Assembly (NCBI GenBank): GCA_036365145.1
Contig: JAEOAD010000888.1
Location: 4,079,501 to 4,143,500, forward strand
Origin: Orientallactaga sibirica
Taxonomy: Eukaryota > Chordata > Mammalia > Rodentia > Dipodidae
Length of the DNA: 64,000 nt
Reading direction: 5' to 3'
The position numbers were made by a program, and so were the translations under genes. The notes beneath the pieces were generated by a model. The model had not been told where the DNA came from. It made no database searches and saw only the letters and a program-made list of their open reading frames with translations. Positions 45,900 to 56,996 of the stretch are shown here, piece after piece. Each line of letters begins with the position of its first letter. Positions within the stretch are counted from its first letter, which is position 1.

Positions 45900-46290
45900 C
45901 ACTATGGCGTAAAACCGGGCGGCTCAGCAGTCACGCTTCCGGCTAAACCTAACTTCCAGTCCCGCTCCAGGTCCCAAATACACCGGGCAAGCTCCGCCTC
46001 CTACATCATAGGTCATACAAGGATTGGCTGTAGCTGATGTTTTGCGTGTTAGGTAACTGCGTCCCAGCTAGCCCAGGATTCCCGGCTGCCCATTGGAGCA
46101 GCAGCTTCCAATCGCCACGGTTTCTGAGCCTCAGTCTTGAAGCCGCGCTGGCTATTGGCTGCATTGAGGGGGCGGAGCCTTAGGGCGTCGGGGGCTCATC
46201 CCAGGGAAGCCAAAGGACTGACAGCGAAGCGCACGGCCGAGGGGTGTCGCGTCTGCTGTGGATACTGTCATACACACTCCACCGCTGCGG
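45900..46290 (+). promoter_or_regulatory. PHKG2: PHKG2 promoter and non-coding first exon region (CpG-rich)
   Basis: SINEs stop at about 45480 and CpG dinucleotides become frequent from about 45900. Four CCAAT boxes are visible: inverted at 46023-46027, 46092-46096 and 46154-46158, and direct at 46108-46112. The GC box follows. I see no TATA box. A strong donor, GCGG|GTGAGC, at 46290/46291 would end a 5' untranslated exon, as in human PHKG2, where the ATG is in exon 2. The start site is not determined. The layout is that of a broadly expressed NF-Y/Sp1 promoter. Confidence 0.65.
46168..46177 (+). promoter_or_regulatory. PHKG2: GC box in PHKG2 promoter
   Basis: GGGGGCGGAG, a Sp1-type GC box, lies 10 bp from an inverted CCAAT (ATTGG, 46154-46158). 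Confidence 0.6.
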
Positions 46291-46637
46291 GTGAGCCTGC
46301 GCGAGACCCTGAGCCCACTCCCCGCGCTTGCCCAGTGCGCCTGCGCGGTAACAGCCGCCCGCACTTGTGCCATTTTCCCACTCTTCCGGGCCACCTTTTC
46401 CCCTCCCTTCCCTGTCCCCTTCCCCGCCCTGCTGCCCTTCCTCCCCCTAGGCCCCTCTCTGAGGTTTCCCCAGTCCCGATCCTTCCCTGCCCCCGATCCC
46501 ACCCCCCCAAGACCCTGGCGCCCCAGCCGCAGGTGCTGCGCCTCCGGGAGCCGCGATGCGCCTCGTCTCAGAACCTGTGGGCCTCCCTTCCCTCACTGCC
46601 CTCCGTTTCCACTGCCCAGGCCCCCACATCCTTCAGA

Positions 46638-46732
46638 ATGACGCTGGACGTGGGGCCAGAGGACGAGCTACCCGACTGGGCTGCGGCCAAGGAGTTTTAC
46701 CAGAAGTACGACCCTAAGGACATCATTGGCAG
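46638..46732 (+). CDS. PHKG2: PHKG2 coding exon 1
   Basis: 31 codons plus two bases: [20 protein letters not shown], then [11 protein letters not shown]. The acceptor is most likely CTGCCCAG ending at 46619, with CTTCAG ending at 46636 as an alternative. Donor GTGAGC. Confidence 0.95.
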
Positions 46733-47728
46733 GTGAGCCCAAGCTAGGAGTGAGGTCCAGAAAGGTCGGATCCAAGGTCTGAGGTCTGCAGAGACAAGAA
46801 GTGGTTAAGGGGGAGCATTGAGTGACTAGACTCGTATTCTCAGTTAACTCATTTTCCCTATCTCATTCATTCATTTAAGTATCCGGTACACATATGCTGT
46901 GTACTAGGCACGAACCTAAATATGGGAGTGTAGAAAATGTCTGTTTTGGGAAGTGGCCGAAGGAATTACAGGGATATTGAAAAGGTATCAAGTTAAATAG
47001 GTAAAAGTAAGCCGGGCATGGCGCACACCTTTAATCCCAGCACTTGGGAGGCAGAGGTAAGAAGATCACGGAGAGTTTGAGGCCACTCTAAGACTACATA
47101 GTGAATTCCAGGTCGGCCTGGGTTAGAATGACACCCTACCAAAAAAAAAAAAAAAAAAAAAAAGTGGTGGGACCGGGCATGGTTGTGCACGCCTTTAATC
47201 CCAGCTCTCGGTAGGCAGAGGTAGGGGGATTTGCCATGAGTTCAAGGCCACCCTGAGTTCCAGGTCAGTCTGAGCTAGAGTGAGACCCTACCTTGATAAA
47301 CCAAAAAAAAAGGGGGGGTGAGGGGAGTGCTGGAGAGCTGACTTAGTGGTTAAGATGCTTTCCTGTGAAGCCTAACGACCCAGGTTCAGTTCTGCAGGTC
47401 CAGCCAGATGCACATGGTGGCACATGCATCTGGAGTTCCTTTGCAGTAGCTAGAGACCCTGGCATGCCCATTCTTTCCCTTCCTCCCTCTCCCTCTTTCT
47501 CTTTCCCTCTCTCTGCCTCTAATAAAAAAAAAAATAAGTTAAAAAAAAAGAAAAGGAGATTGGACAGATGACTTAGTGGTTAAGGCTCTTACCTATGAAG
47601 TCTAAGGACCCAGTTTGATTCCCTAGTATCCATATAAGCCAGATGCACAAGGTGACACATGCTTCTGGAGTTTGTTTGCAGTGGCTAGAGGCCCTGGCAT
47701 ACCCATATTCATTCTGTCTCTTTCTCTG

Positions 47729-47767
<39 letters not shown>

Positions 47768-50279
47768 AAATAAAATATTTTTTTAAAAAATAAAAGGGTA
47801 TCCAGGCATGGTGGTGCATATCTTTAATCCCAGTACTCAGGAGGCAGACACAGGAGGAACACTGTGAGTTTGAAGAAACCCTGAGACTACATAGTAAATT
47901 CCACGTCAGCCTGGGCTACAACAAGACCCTACCTCAAAAAAAATTTATATATTTGCAAGCAGAGAAAGAGTTGGAATGGGCACACCAGGGCCTCTTGCCA
48001 CTGCAATCCAACTCCAGATGCATGCTCCACTTTCTACATCTGGGTTTACGTGGGTACTGGGGAATTGAACCCTGGGCAGTCAGGCTTTGCAAATAAGCAC
48101 CTCTCATTGTTGAGTCATCTCCCCGGGCCCTAGCCTTTTCTTTCTTTTCTTTTCTTTTCTTTTCTTTTCTTTTCTTTTCTTTTCTTTTCTTTTTCTTCTT
48201 CTTATTATTTATTTATTTTTGGTTTTTTGAAGTAGGCTTTTGCTCTAGTTCAGGCTGACCTGGAATTCACTATGAAGCCTCAGGGTGCCCTCGAACTCAT
48301 GGCAATCCTCCTACCTCTGCCTCCCAAGTGCTGGGGTTAAAGGAGTACACCGCCATGACACATGTTTTTTTTTTTTTTTAAACAAAATACTTGTATTGTT
48401 TATTTGCACAGAGAGAGAGAGAGAGACTGAGAATAAATATGACATGCTGCAAACAAACTCCAGATTTATGTGTCACTTGTGCATCTGGCTTTACGTGGGT
48501 ACTGGGGAATCTAATTCGGTTCAGCAGGCTTTGCTGAACCATCTCCCCAGTCTTACATTTACTATTTTGTTTTGTTTTGGTTTTGCCCTGGTCTCTGGCT
48601 ACTCTTGAAATATCAGAGCTGGGCTGGAGTACAGCTCAGGTAATGTGCTTGCTGAGCACAGATTAACAATGTCAAAAGTAAAAAGGAGAGCCGGGCGTGG
48701 TGGCGCACACCTTTAATCCCAGCACTCGGGAGGCAGAGGTAGGAGGATCGCCTTGAGTTCAAGGCCACCCTGAGACTACATAGTAAATTCCAGGTCAGCC
48801 TGGGCCAGAGAGAGACCCTACCAAAAAAAAAAAAAAAAAAAGTAAAAAGGAATCACTAGAGTCAGGTGTGATGTCTCATACCTGAATATACAGCACTCAG
48901 CAAAATGAGACAGAAGCACTGAGAGTTCCAGGCTAGCCTGGGCTTTATAATGAGACCCTATCTCAAAAATGCCAAATGAAGCCAGGCATGGTGGTGCACG
49001 CCTTTAATCCCAGCACTCAGGAGGCAGAGGTAGGAGAATTGCCATAAGTTCAAGGCCACCCTGAGACTACATAGTGAATTCCAGGTCAGCCTGAGCTACA
49101 GTGAGAGCCTACCTCAAAAAACCAAACCAAACCAAACAAATGAGCTGGGCATGGTGGCTGCATTTGGTCTGAGGACCTACTAGTAATTTACATTCTGTGG
49201 TTTGCTCAGTGTGTGTTCACTTTTCCTGGCAAGGCATGAGCCAACATCTGCTTACTCCAGGTAGAACATCAACAACAGACCAAGTAACAATTCCACTCAG
49301 TCCAACCTGGCAGTGAGTTTATTGAGCTTACTTAGAGAGAGTAGGTGAGGGGTTGTGACCATGAAACATGATGATGATGACTTCACGGCAGCTGTGTCAT
49401 GAAGACCCCCTTTCAGTTAACCTCCCACTTCTAGCATCTCCAAACTGCATGGGCTGGGGTGGCAGGAAGCATAATTGCTGGACTTCCAGGTGAGGATCCT
49501 TTGTTTCCTCCTACTAGGAAATATCAGTAGTTCCATTGCCATTACTATAGACCTGGCTATCACTACATGAAGTTGGTGAGATAGCCCAAGCAAGGAAGGG
49601 AATTTCCTGTTTCTGCCTTATTAATGTTTTTCAACATCCCTTCATGATGTCTTAGTCACATTTCAGGGTTATGGAAGCTAAAGCCCAGAGACTTATGTCA
49701 TTGAGTCATTTGGAGGTTAACTAGTGACAAACTTGGTGTGTGCACTGACATCTAAGTCTCAGCTTCCCTGCTCACCCCCTGCCCAGGTAGGGTCTCAGTC
49801 TAGCCCAGGCTGGCCTGAAATTCATTATGTAGTCTCAGGCTGGCTTTAAACTCACAGTGATCCTCCTACCTCTGCCTCCTACTGGGATTAAAGATATGTG
49901 CGATCATTTCTGACTTAAAAATTTATGTGTCACTTGTGCATCTGGCTTTACGTGGGTACTGGGAATCTAATTCGGTTCAGCAGGCTTTGCTGAACCATCT
50001 CCCCAGTCTTACATTTACTATTTTGTTTTGTTTTGGTTTTGCCCTGGTCTCTGGCTACTCTTGAAATATCAGAGCTGGGCTGGAGTACAGCTCAGGTAAT
50101 GTGCTTGCTGAGCACAGATTAACAATGTCAAAAGTAAAAGGAGAGCCGGGCGTGGTGGCGCACACCTTTAATCCCAGCACTCGGGAGGCAGAGGTAGGAG
50201 GATCGCCTTGAGTTCAAGGCCACCCTGAGACTACATAGTAAATTCCAGGTCAGCCTGGGCCAGAGTGAGACCCTACCTC

Positions 50280-50310
<31 letters not shown>

Positions 50311-53300
50311 AAGGAATCACTAGAGTCAGGTGTGATGTCTCATACCTGAATATACAGCACTCAGCAAAATGAGACAGAAGCACTGAGAGTTCCAGGCTAG
50401 CCTGGGCTTTATAATGAGACCCTATCTCAAAAATGCCAAATGAAGCCAGGCATGGTGGTGCACGCCTTTAATCCCAGCACTCAGGAGGCAGAGGTAGGAG
50501 AATTGCCATAAGTTCAAGGCCACCCTGAGACTACATAGTGAATTCCAGGTCAGCCTGAGCTACAGTGAGAGCCTACCTCAAAAAACCAAACCAAACCAAA
50601 CAAATGAGCTGGGCATGGTGGCTGCATTTGGTCTGAGGACCTACTAGTAATTTACATTCTGTGGTTTGCTCAGTGTGTGTTCACTTTTCCTGGCAAGGCA
50701 TGAGCCAACATCTGCTTACTCCAGGTAGAACATCAACAACAGACCAAGTAACAATTCCACTCAGTCCAACCTGGCAGTGAGTTTATTGAGCTTACTTAGA
50801 GAGAGTAGGTGAGGGGTTGTGACCATGAAACATGATGATGATGACTTCACGGCAGCTGTGTCATGAAGACCCCCTTTCAGTTAACCTCCCACTTCTAGCA
50901 TCTCCAAACTGCATGGGCTGGGGTGGCAGGAAGCATAATTGCTGGACTTCCAGGTGAGGATCCTTTGTTTCCTCCTACTAGGAAATATCAGTAGTTCCAT
51001 TGCCATTACTATAGACCTGGCTATCACTACATGAAGTTGGTGAGATAGCCCAAGCAAGGAAGGGAATTTCCTGTTTCTGCCTTATTAATGTTTTTCAACA
51101 TCCCTTCATGATGTCTTAGTCACATTTCAGGGTTATGGAAGCTAAAGCCCAGAGACTTATGTCATTGAGTCATTTGGAGGTTAACTAGTGACAAACTTGG
51201 TGTGTGCACTGACATCTAAGTCTCAGCTTCCCTGCTCACCCCCTGCCCAGGTAGGGTCTCAGTCTAGCCCAGGCTGGCCTGAAATTCATTATGTAGTCTC
51301 AGGCTGGCTTTAAACTCACAGTGATCCTCCTACCTCTGCCTCCTACTGGGATTAAAGATATGTGCGATCATTTCTGACTTAAAAAATTTTTTTATTTATT
51401 TTCAAGCAGAGAGGAGAGAGAGAATGGGCATGCCAGAGCCTGCAAACAAACTCCAGATGCATGTGCTACTTTGTGCATCTGGCTTTATATGGATCCTGGG
51501 TCGTTAGGCCTTGCAGGCAAGTGCCTTAACTGCTGAGCCATCTCTCCAGTCCCTATGCCTCAGCTTGATTTTTCAATTTTATTTTTATTTTTTTGGTTTT
51601 TCAAAGTACAGTCTCACTGTAGTCCAGGCTGACCTTGAATTCACTATGTAGTCTCAGGATGGCCTTGAACTCACAGCAGTCCTCCTATTTCTGTCTCCTT
51701 AGTGTTGGGATTAAAAGCGTGTGTCACCACGCCTGGCTCAGCTTGATTTTTTAATTTAATTAATTTATTTATTTATTTTGGTTTTTCGAGGTAGTGTCTC
51801 ACTCTAGCCCAGGCTGATCTAGAACTCTGTAGTTCTAGGTTGGCCTCTAAATCATCTTGACCCTCCTACCTCTGCCTGCTAAATGCTGGGATTAAAGACG
51901 TGCGCCACCATGCCTGGCTATGTGGGTCTTCAGAGTATGACACAGCTGGTATAAAGGTACTGAGGCTTCACTTTGTGGAAATGAGAATGTAGAATTTGGG
52001 CATGATGCATGCCTGTGATCTCAGCACTTGGGAAACTGAGGGCAGGAGTATTGTGTGTCCAACAAGTATAGACATCTTAATTGTGCTGTGTTGCTCCGGC
52101 AGAGGAGTGAGCTCTGTGGTTCGCCGTTGCATTTGTCGAGCTACTGGTGATGAGTTTGCTGTGAAGATCATGGAGGTGACAGCTGAACGGCTGAGTCTTG
52201 AGCAGCTGGAGGAGGTGCGGGAAGCCACACGGCGAGAGATGCACATCCTTCGCCAGGTCGCTGGCCACCCCCATATCAGTGAGGCTGCATTCCCTGTTCC
52301 TGCTAGCTGACAGCCCGACTCCTGCTGGCCCTGCCCCCAACTTAGACCCCAGCATTGCACTAGACTCTGCCCTTCCTCCTGGCTCTTTCCATCTCCAACA
52401 AGTGGCAAGCCTTTGGGTCCCTGTTCCCTCCTGGGTTCTTTCCTTTCCAGGATAATGGCCCCTGATGCCTTAGGGTGGACAAGCATCTGGGGTACATTTT
52501 TGCCCCTTTCCATCTCTGTTTCTCTGCCCTCTGCCTCTTTCCCCAGTCACTCTCATCGATTCCTACGAGTCTTCTAGCTTCATGTTCCTGGTGTTTGACC
52601 TGTGAGTATCTCCCTGCCTATCTGAGAAGCATCCTCCTGCCTCCATGTGTGGCCCCAGCCTTACAGCTCTGTGGGATGGGGCTCACCCTACCCTGTTCAT
52701 TTTCCTCTGCTTCAGCCAGGTCTCTATCTCCACCAGCCTTCCTGAAAGCCCAAGGTGAAGCTTTCTCCCTAGGTGTCATAATGGGGACACATTCATTCTT
52801 CAGAGTAATAGTGACCTATCAAATGCAAAGAGTTGTAGTGACCCAAGGAGTCCCAATCTCAGTCCCCCATCACTATAAAATGAGCAGGGTGGGAAAGGTT
52901 TTAAGACAAAAGTAGGGGCTGGGAAGATGGCTCAGTTGGTAAAAGCATTTGCTATCTAAACAAGAGGACCTGAGTTCAATTCCTAGCAGCCATGGAAAAA
53001 GCTAGGTGTGGACATGCATTCCTGTAACTCCTATCGGGGGGGGGGGCAGAGATAGGAGGATTCCTGGTGCTCCCTGGTCAGCCAGTCTAAAGGTGAGAAG
53101 CTAGTGAGGGGTTTTCCAAGTTTGATGAGACACTGTCCATGAAGAGTAATACAGGAGTACACTCAACGCCCTCCTCTGGCCTCTGCACACATGAGCACTG
53201 GGCATGCATCTGTACACATATATGCGTATATCACATACATACCAATAAAAATAGAACAGGAATGTGTTCAACATGCATAAAACAAATCCTCACTCAGCAA

Positions 53301-56300
53301 TCTCCTTACCATCTGTAGCACTCTGCTGTTTCTGCTCAGGTTTTTCTGGTTCATTTGAACTCAAATTTCGTGGGATTTTTTTTTTTTTTGTTTGTTTGTT
53401 TTTGGTTTTTGGTTTTTGGAGGTTGGGTTTCATTCTAGTCAGGCTGACCTGGAATTCACTATATAGTCTCAGGGTAGCCTTGAACTCACAGTGATCCTCC
53501 CGAGTGCTGCGATTAAATGTGTGCACCACCACACCTAGCTAAATTTCGTGTTTTATACAATACAATGTACACCAATTACAAAGGTATTTCAACAGGCAAT
53601 GATTTAGCCAGGTGCCATGCCTGTAATCCCAATTACAGAGGGTGAAGCAGGAGTATTGTGAATTTGAAGCTAGTTTAGGCTACATACTGAGATGCCATTT
53701 CCAATGATAATAGTAATCTGATACCAAGAATTTTTTTGTTTTGTTTTTTTTCAAGGTAGAGGGCTCACTCTAGTCCAGGCTGACTTGGAATTTACTATGT
53801 ATTCTCAGGATGGCCGCAAACTCATGGCGATCTTCCTACCTCTGCCTCCCAACTGCTGGGATTAAAGGCATGCGCCACCACACCCAGCTTGAATATCAAA
53901 GATTAAGAGGCCCTGTTAGTACATTTACTGGTGAGGCAGCTTAGGTGGTAAAGTTCCTCATAAGCATGAGGACCTGAGATCAGTCACCAGAACCCAGTTG
54001 GGTGGTGCATGTCTGTAATCCCAGTGCTGAGGAGGCAGAGACAGGAGGATCTCTGGAGCTTTCTGGCCAGCAGTCTAGCCTAAATGATGAGCTCCAGGCC
54101 AATGAGGGACCCTGTCTCAAAGGAGTAGATGGCAGTGTTCCTGAGGATGACATGGCCTCCACATGTACCAGCACACATACATATTTATATGCACTACAGT
54201 TGCATACATATATACATGAAATTTACAGAAATAGCCCTCTTCCAAAGTCCAGGGGGAGAGCTAAGCATGGTAGCTTATATAATCCCAGCACTTGGGAGGA
54301 TCACCATGCGTTCCAGTCCTTGGCAAGAGTGATTCCTTGCCTCAAAAAAAAAAAACAAACACACCTTTAATCCCAGCATTTGTGTAGGAGGGTCAATGAG
54401 TTTGAGGCTAGCCTGAGACTGTATAGTGAATTCTAGGTCAGCCTGGGCTAAAATGAAACCCTAACTCAACCCCTCTGTGCCCCCCCCCAAATATCCAAGG
54501 TGGGGCTGGAGAGATGGCTAATTGGTTAAGGTGCTTGCCTGGGATTTTTTTTTTCAAGGTAGGGTTTCACACTAGCCCAGGGTAACCTGGAACTCACTAT
54601 GTAGTCTCAGGATGGTCTTGAACTCATGGTGATCCTCCTAACTCTTGAGTGCTGGGATTAAAGGCATGCCCACCACACCCGGCCCTGCCTGGGAAGTTTT
54701 AATTACCCAGGTTCCATTCCCCAGTACCCAAGTTAGCCAGATGCACAAGACGGTGCATGCATCTGGAGTTCGTTTGCAGTGGCTGAAGGCCCTGGTGGGT
54801 CCATTCTCTCTGCCTTCCTCTCCAACCCCCTCAGAAAATAAGTAAATTTATTTATTTATTTTTGGTTTTTCAAGGTAGGGTTTCACTCTAGCTCAGGCTG
54901 ACCTGGAATTCACTATGTAGTCTCAGCATGGCCTCAAACTCATGGCAGTTCACCTACCTCTACTTCCCAAGTGCTGGGATTAAAGGCGTGCACCACCACA
55001 CCCAGCAAGTAAATACAATTTTTTGTTTTTGTTTTTGAAGGTAGGGTCTCACTCTAGCTCAGGCTGACCAGGAATTCACTATGTAGTCTCAGGGTAGCCT
55101 GAAATTCACAGCATCCTCCTACCTCTGCCTCCCAAGTGCTGGGATTAAACCGTCTGCCATAGTTTTTGTAAATCCTAGTTTATTTTCTCTGCATACAATA
55201 GCCTGCATCTGCCTCCTCCACCCCTGTCCCTTAGGATGCGAAAAGGAGAGCTGTTTGACTACCTCACAGAGAAGGTGGCCCTCTCAGAAAAGGAAACCAG
55301 GTAATGGTTGAGCCTATATCCTTCTGGGGAGAGGGGCGGGGTGGGGGCAGGGTGAATCAGGAGGCTGTGCATCCCTCAGGTCCATCATGAGGTCTCTGCT
55401 GGAAGCAGTGAGCTTTCTCCATGCCAACAACATTGTGCACCGAGACCTGAAGCCCGAGAATATTCTCCTAGACGACAATATGCAGATCCGCCTTTCAGAC
55501 TTTGGGTTTTCCTGTCACTTGGAACCTGGAGAGAGGCTTCGAGGTGAGGGGACCTGTTGCCCCATGAAACTTGGGAAAGAAGGAATCCAAGTTGGCTGGG
55601 TTAAAAACTGAGTCTTAGATGCCAAGAAAAAGGGAAGGTAGGCATGGTGACACATGCCATTAATCCCAGCACTCGGAAGGCAGAAGTAGGATCTCTGCTT
55701 CTGCTCTCCAGAGTTATGTGGCACTCCAGGATACCTGGCACCAGAAATCCTTAAATGCTCCATGGATGAAACCCACCCAGGATATGGCAAGGAAGTTGAC
55801 CTGTGAGTTTCTGGTTTTGCCCTTCCTCCTTCTGTGTGTTACCTCTTTGCTGGTTACCTTGACCTGCCTAAGTATGGTCTTTCCCTTAGCTGGGCCTGTG
55901 GAGTGATCTTGTTCACACTGCTGGCTGGCTCACCACCATTCTGGCACCGGCGCCAGATCTTGATGTTACGCATGATCATGGAGGGTCAGTACCAGTTTAA
56001 TTCACCTGAGTGGGATGACCGTTCTAACACTGTCAAAGACTTGGTAAGTTGGGGTCATGAGGATACTGGGGAAGGTCCAAGATCTGTCTTGCATGAGCTA
56101 TACTTTCCTCTAGATCTCAAGGCTCCTGCAAGTCAATCCTGAAGAACGCCTAACAGCTCAGCAGGCCCTACAGCACCCCTTCTTTGAGCGTTGTGAAGGC
56201 AGCCAGCCCTGGAACCTCACACCTCGCCAGCGGTTCCGGGTAAGCTAATAGTGGCAGGATCTACACCTGGGCCTGTCCTGTGACCTTTCCCCTGCGCAGG

Positions 56301-56639
56301 ATGCTTCACTGGAGCTCACACTGTCCCCCTTCCCAGGTGGCGGTGTGGACAATACTGGCTGCTGGGCGAGTGGCCTTAAGCACTCATCGTTTACGACCAT
56401 TGACCAAGAATGCACTATTGAGGGACCCGTATGCACTGCGGCCAATAAGGCGCCTCATTGACAACTGTGCCTTCCGACTGTATAGCCACTGGGTGAAGAA
56501 GGGTGAACAACAGAACCGGGCAGCCCTTTTCCAGCACCGGCCCCCTGGGCCTTTCCCACTTGTGAGCACAGAAGAGGAAGGGGACTGCAGTGCTATCGCT
56601 ATCACCGACGATGAGACTGCACAAGCAGCGCTTGGATAG
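46638..56639 (+). CDS. PHKG2: PHKG2, phosphorylase kinase catalytic subunit gamma 2 (nine coding exons)
   Basis: Catalytic subunit of liver/testis phosphorylase kinase, a Ser/Thr kinase that activates glycogen phosphorylase. Nine exons (46638-46732, 52103-52278, 52547-52601, 55235-55300, 55380-55543, 55712-55802, 55890-56043, 56114-56239, 56337-56639) give 409 residues; human has 406. The start [14 protein letters not shown] matches the family. Kinase features: glycine loop around residues 31-37 (split by the first coding intron), ATP lysine K53 in [15 protein letters not shown] with D153, DFG at 171-173, and GTPGYLAPE. Glu186 occupies the activation-loop site where many kinases have a phosphorylatable residue, as known for gamma subunits. 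The C-terminal third is the calmodulin-binding regulatory region (RQRFRVAVWTVL-like; here [15 protein letters not shown]). All sites are GT-AG and the frame is open, so the gene appears functional. Confidence 0.97.
46733..48463. repeat. PHKG2: PHKG2 intron 1 (between coding exons 1 and 2), first part
   Basis: 46733-47010 is unique. Sense B1: 47012-47165, 47170-47310, 47800-47945. Sense DIP-like: 47325-47540, 47555-47775. Antisense DIP-like: 47945-48130 and the head half of one at 48380-48560. Antisense B1: 48215-48360. A (TTTTC)n tract: 48136-48200. Confidence 0.7.
48464..49920 (+). repeat. Tandem duplication, copy 1 (1457 bp)
   Basis: Starts inside an antisense DIP-like SINE at ATTTATGTGTCAC and ends at TGACTTAAAA, directly abutting copy 2. 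It contains a B1 at 48680-48840, an old B1-like piece at 48850-48970, a B1 at 48978-49130, about 640 bp of non-SINE sequence (49150-49780) and an antisense B1 at 49785-49910. Confidence 0.95.
49921..51384 (+). repeat. Tandem duplication, copy 2 (1464 bp)
   Basis: Reads as copy 1 with only five differences that I can find: one G fewer in GGGG near the start, one A fewer in AAAAAGG, T for A in GAGTGAG, an added TC before the A-run, and an A-run of 26 instead of 19. These account exactly for the 7-bp length difference. Confidence 0.95.
51385..52102 (-). repeat. PHKG2: PHKG2 intron 1, last part
   Basis: Antisense DIP-like 51390-51555, antisense B1 51590-51740 and 51780-51920, and a short sense B1 scrap at about 51995-52045, 50 bp before the exon 2 acceptor. 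Confidence 0.7.
52103..52278 (+). CDS. PHKG2: PHKG2 coding exon 2, glycine loop and ATP lysine
   Basis: Completes Arg32, then [23 protein letters not shown], and [15 protein letters not shown]. Acceptor CTCCGGCAG, donor GTGAGG. An antisense open frame covering this exon is only a shadow. Confidence 0.95.
52547..52601 (+). CDS. PHKG2: PHKG2 coding exon 3
   Basis: [17 protein letters not shown], a 55-bp exon that ends two bases into Leu. Acceptor CCCCAG, donor GTGAGT. It contains the hinge-side strand of the kinase N-lobe. Confidence 0.94.
52602..55234. repeat. PHKG2: PHKG2 intron between coding exons 3 and 4
   Basis: 52602-52910 is unique. B4-type sense composites: 52916-53257 and 53930-54235. 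Antisense B1: 53375-53540, 53735-53890, 54855-55010, 55020-55150. Sense B1: 53590-53720 (old), 54240-54350 (partial), 54365-54480. A DIP-like sense SINE (54500-54543 plus 54684-54850) is split by an antisense B1 at 54545-54683, with TGCCTGGGA on both sides. Confidence 0.7.
55235..55300 (+). CDS. PHKG2: PHKG2 coding exon 4
   Basis: [20 protein letters not shown] plus a Thr and a split Arg. Acceptor GTCCCTTAG, donor GTAATG. Confidence 0.95.
55380..55543 (+). CDS. PHKG2: PHKG2 coding exon 5, catalytic loop and DFG
   Basis: [20 protein letters not shown] is followed by [28 protein letters not shown]. Acceptor ATCCCTCAG, donor GTGAGG. Confidence 0.96.
55633..55690 (+). repeat. 3'-truncated B1 in a 168-bp PHKG2 intron
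   Basis: GGTAGGCATGGTGACACATG through GCAGAAGTAGGA is the left half of a B1 in sense orientation. It stops about 20 bp before the coding exon 6 acceptor at 55711. The right half and A-tail are absent. Confidence 0.85.
55712..55802 (+). CDS. PHKG2: PHKG2 coding exon 6, activation segment end
   Basis: [20 protein letters not shown] followed by [10 protein letters not shown]. Acceptor CTCTCCAG, donor GTGAGT. A truncated B1 ends about 20 bp upstream of the acceptor. Confidence 0.96.
55890..56043 (+). CDS. PHKG2: PHKG2 coding exon 7
   Basis: [20 protein letters not shown] continuing to [14 protein letters not shown]. Acceptor TCCCTTAG, donor GTAAGT. Confidence 0.96.
56114..56239 (+). CDS. PHKG2: PHKG2 coding exon 8
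   Basis: [20 protein letters not shown] and [20 protein letters not shown], ending FR|GTAAGC. This is the end of the kinase fold. Confidence 0.96.
56337..56639 (+). CDS. PHKG2: PHKG2 coding exon 9, regulatory tail
   Basis: Starts [20 protein letters not shown] and ends with [12 protein letters not shown] and a TAG stop at 56637. It contains the calmodulin-binding region. The last dozen residues differ from human, as is common at this end. Confidence 0.96.
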   Translation: MAVWTILAAGRVALSTHRLRPLTKNALLRDPYALRPIRRLIDNCAFRLYSHWVKKGEQQNRAALFQHRPPGPFPLVSTEEEGDCSAIAITDDETAQAALG

Positions 56640-56910
56640 GACCTCAGCCATTGGACAGACCCAGAAAGCAGGACTCTCCAGGAGATTTTTATCATTCCAG
56701 CCTTTTGGGGCTCTGGCCTTGGACCCCCACCCCTGGCTTGCCAAGCCTCCCACTAATAATGGCACTGTCTTAAAGAAAGCAGCCCTGGATACCGTTGTGG
56801 CTTCTGGGCTTGGAGCACATAGCTGAGGTGGAAGGAACCACTCCGGATGCTGCATCTGGCCTTGTCAGTGCTGCCTGCGCATCTGAAATAAAACCATCTA
56901 CAAGCTGGGG
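56640..56910 (+). other. PHKG2: PHKG2 3' UTR
   Basis: About 270 bp, free of repeats, ending shortly after AATAAA at 56887-56892. The exact cleavage site is not visible. Confidence 0.7.
56887..56892 (+). promoter_or_regulatory. PHKG2: Poly(A) signal of PHKG2
   Basis: AATAAA in the context GAAATAAAACC, 248 bp after the stop codon. Confidence 0.85.
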
Positions 56911-56973
56911 AAAGTCAGTGCTCCCTGTCTGCTGTCTGACTTCAGGGAACATTGGGAGGTTCTAGCCCAGGTC

Positions 56974-56979
56974 TTTATT
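56974..56979 (-). promoter_or_regulatory. CFAP119: Poly(A) signal of CFAP119
   Basis: AATAAA on the minus strand, 18 bp beyond the CFAP119 stop codon. The 3' UTR is therefore extremely short (tens of bases) and points at the PHKG2 3' end. Confidence 0.8.
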
Positions 56980-56996
56980 GGGGAATATGCAGGGGA

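Noticed and set aside
46137..46736. 199-codon open frame over the PHKG2 promoter and first coding exon
   Set aside because: It is open only because the CpG-rich region has few stops. It crosses the probable donor at 46290, and only its last part (the PHKG2 frame from 46638) matches a known protein.
48464..51384. Could the two repeated units be a retroposed gene or an array of a regulated system?
   Set aside because: Only two copies, no open frame of note inside, SINEs at the same offsets in both, and no poly(A) tail or target duplication bounding the unit. It is a plain tandem duplication.
51968..52513. 181-codon minus-strand open frame
   Set aside because: It covers PHKG2 exon 2 in antisense. 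The sense exon has matching splice sites and the kinase motifs; the antisense has neither.
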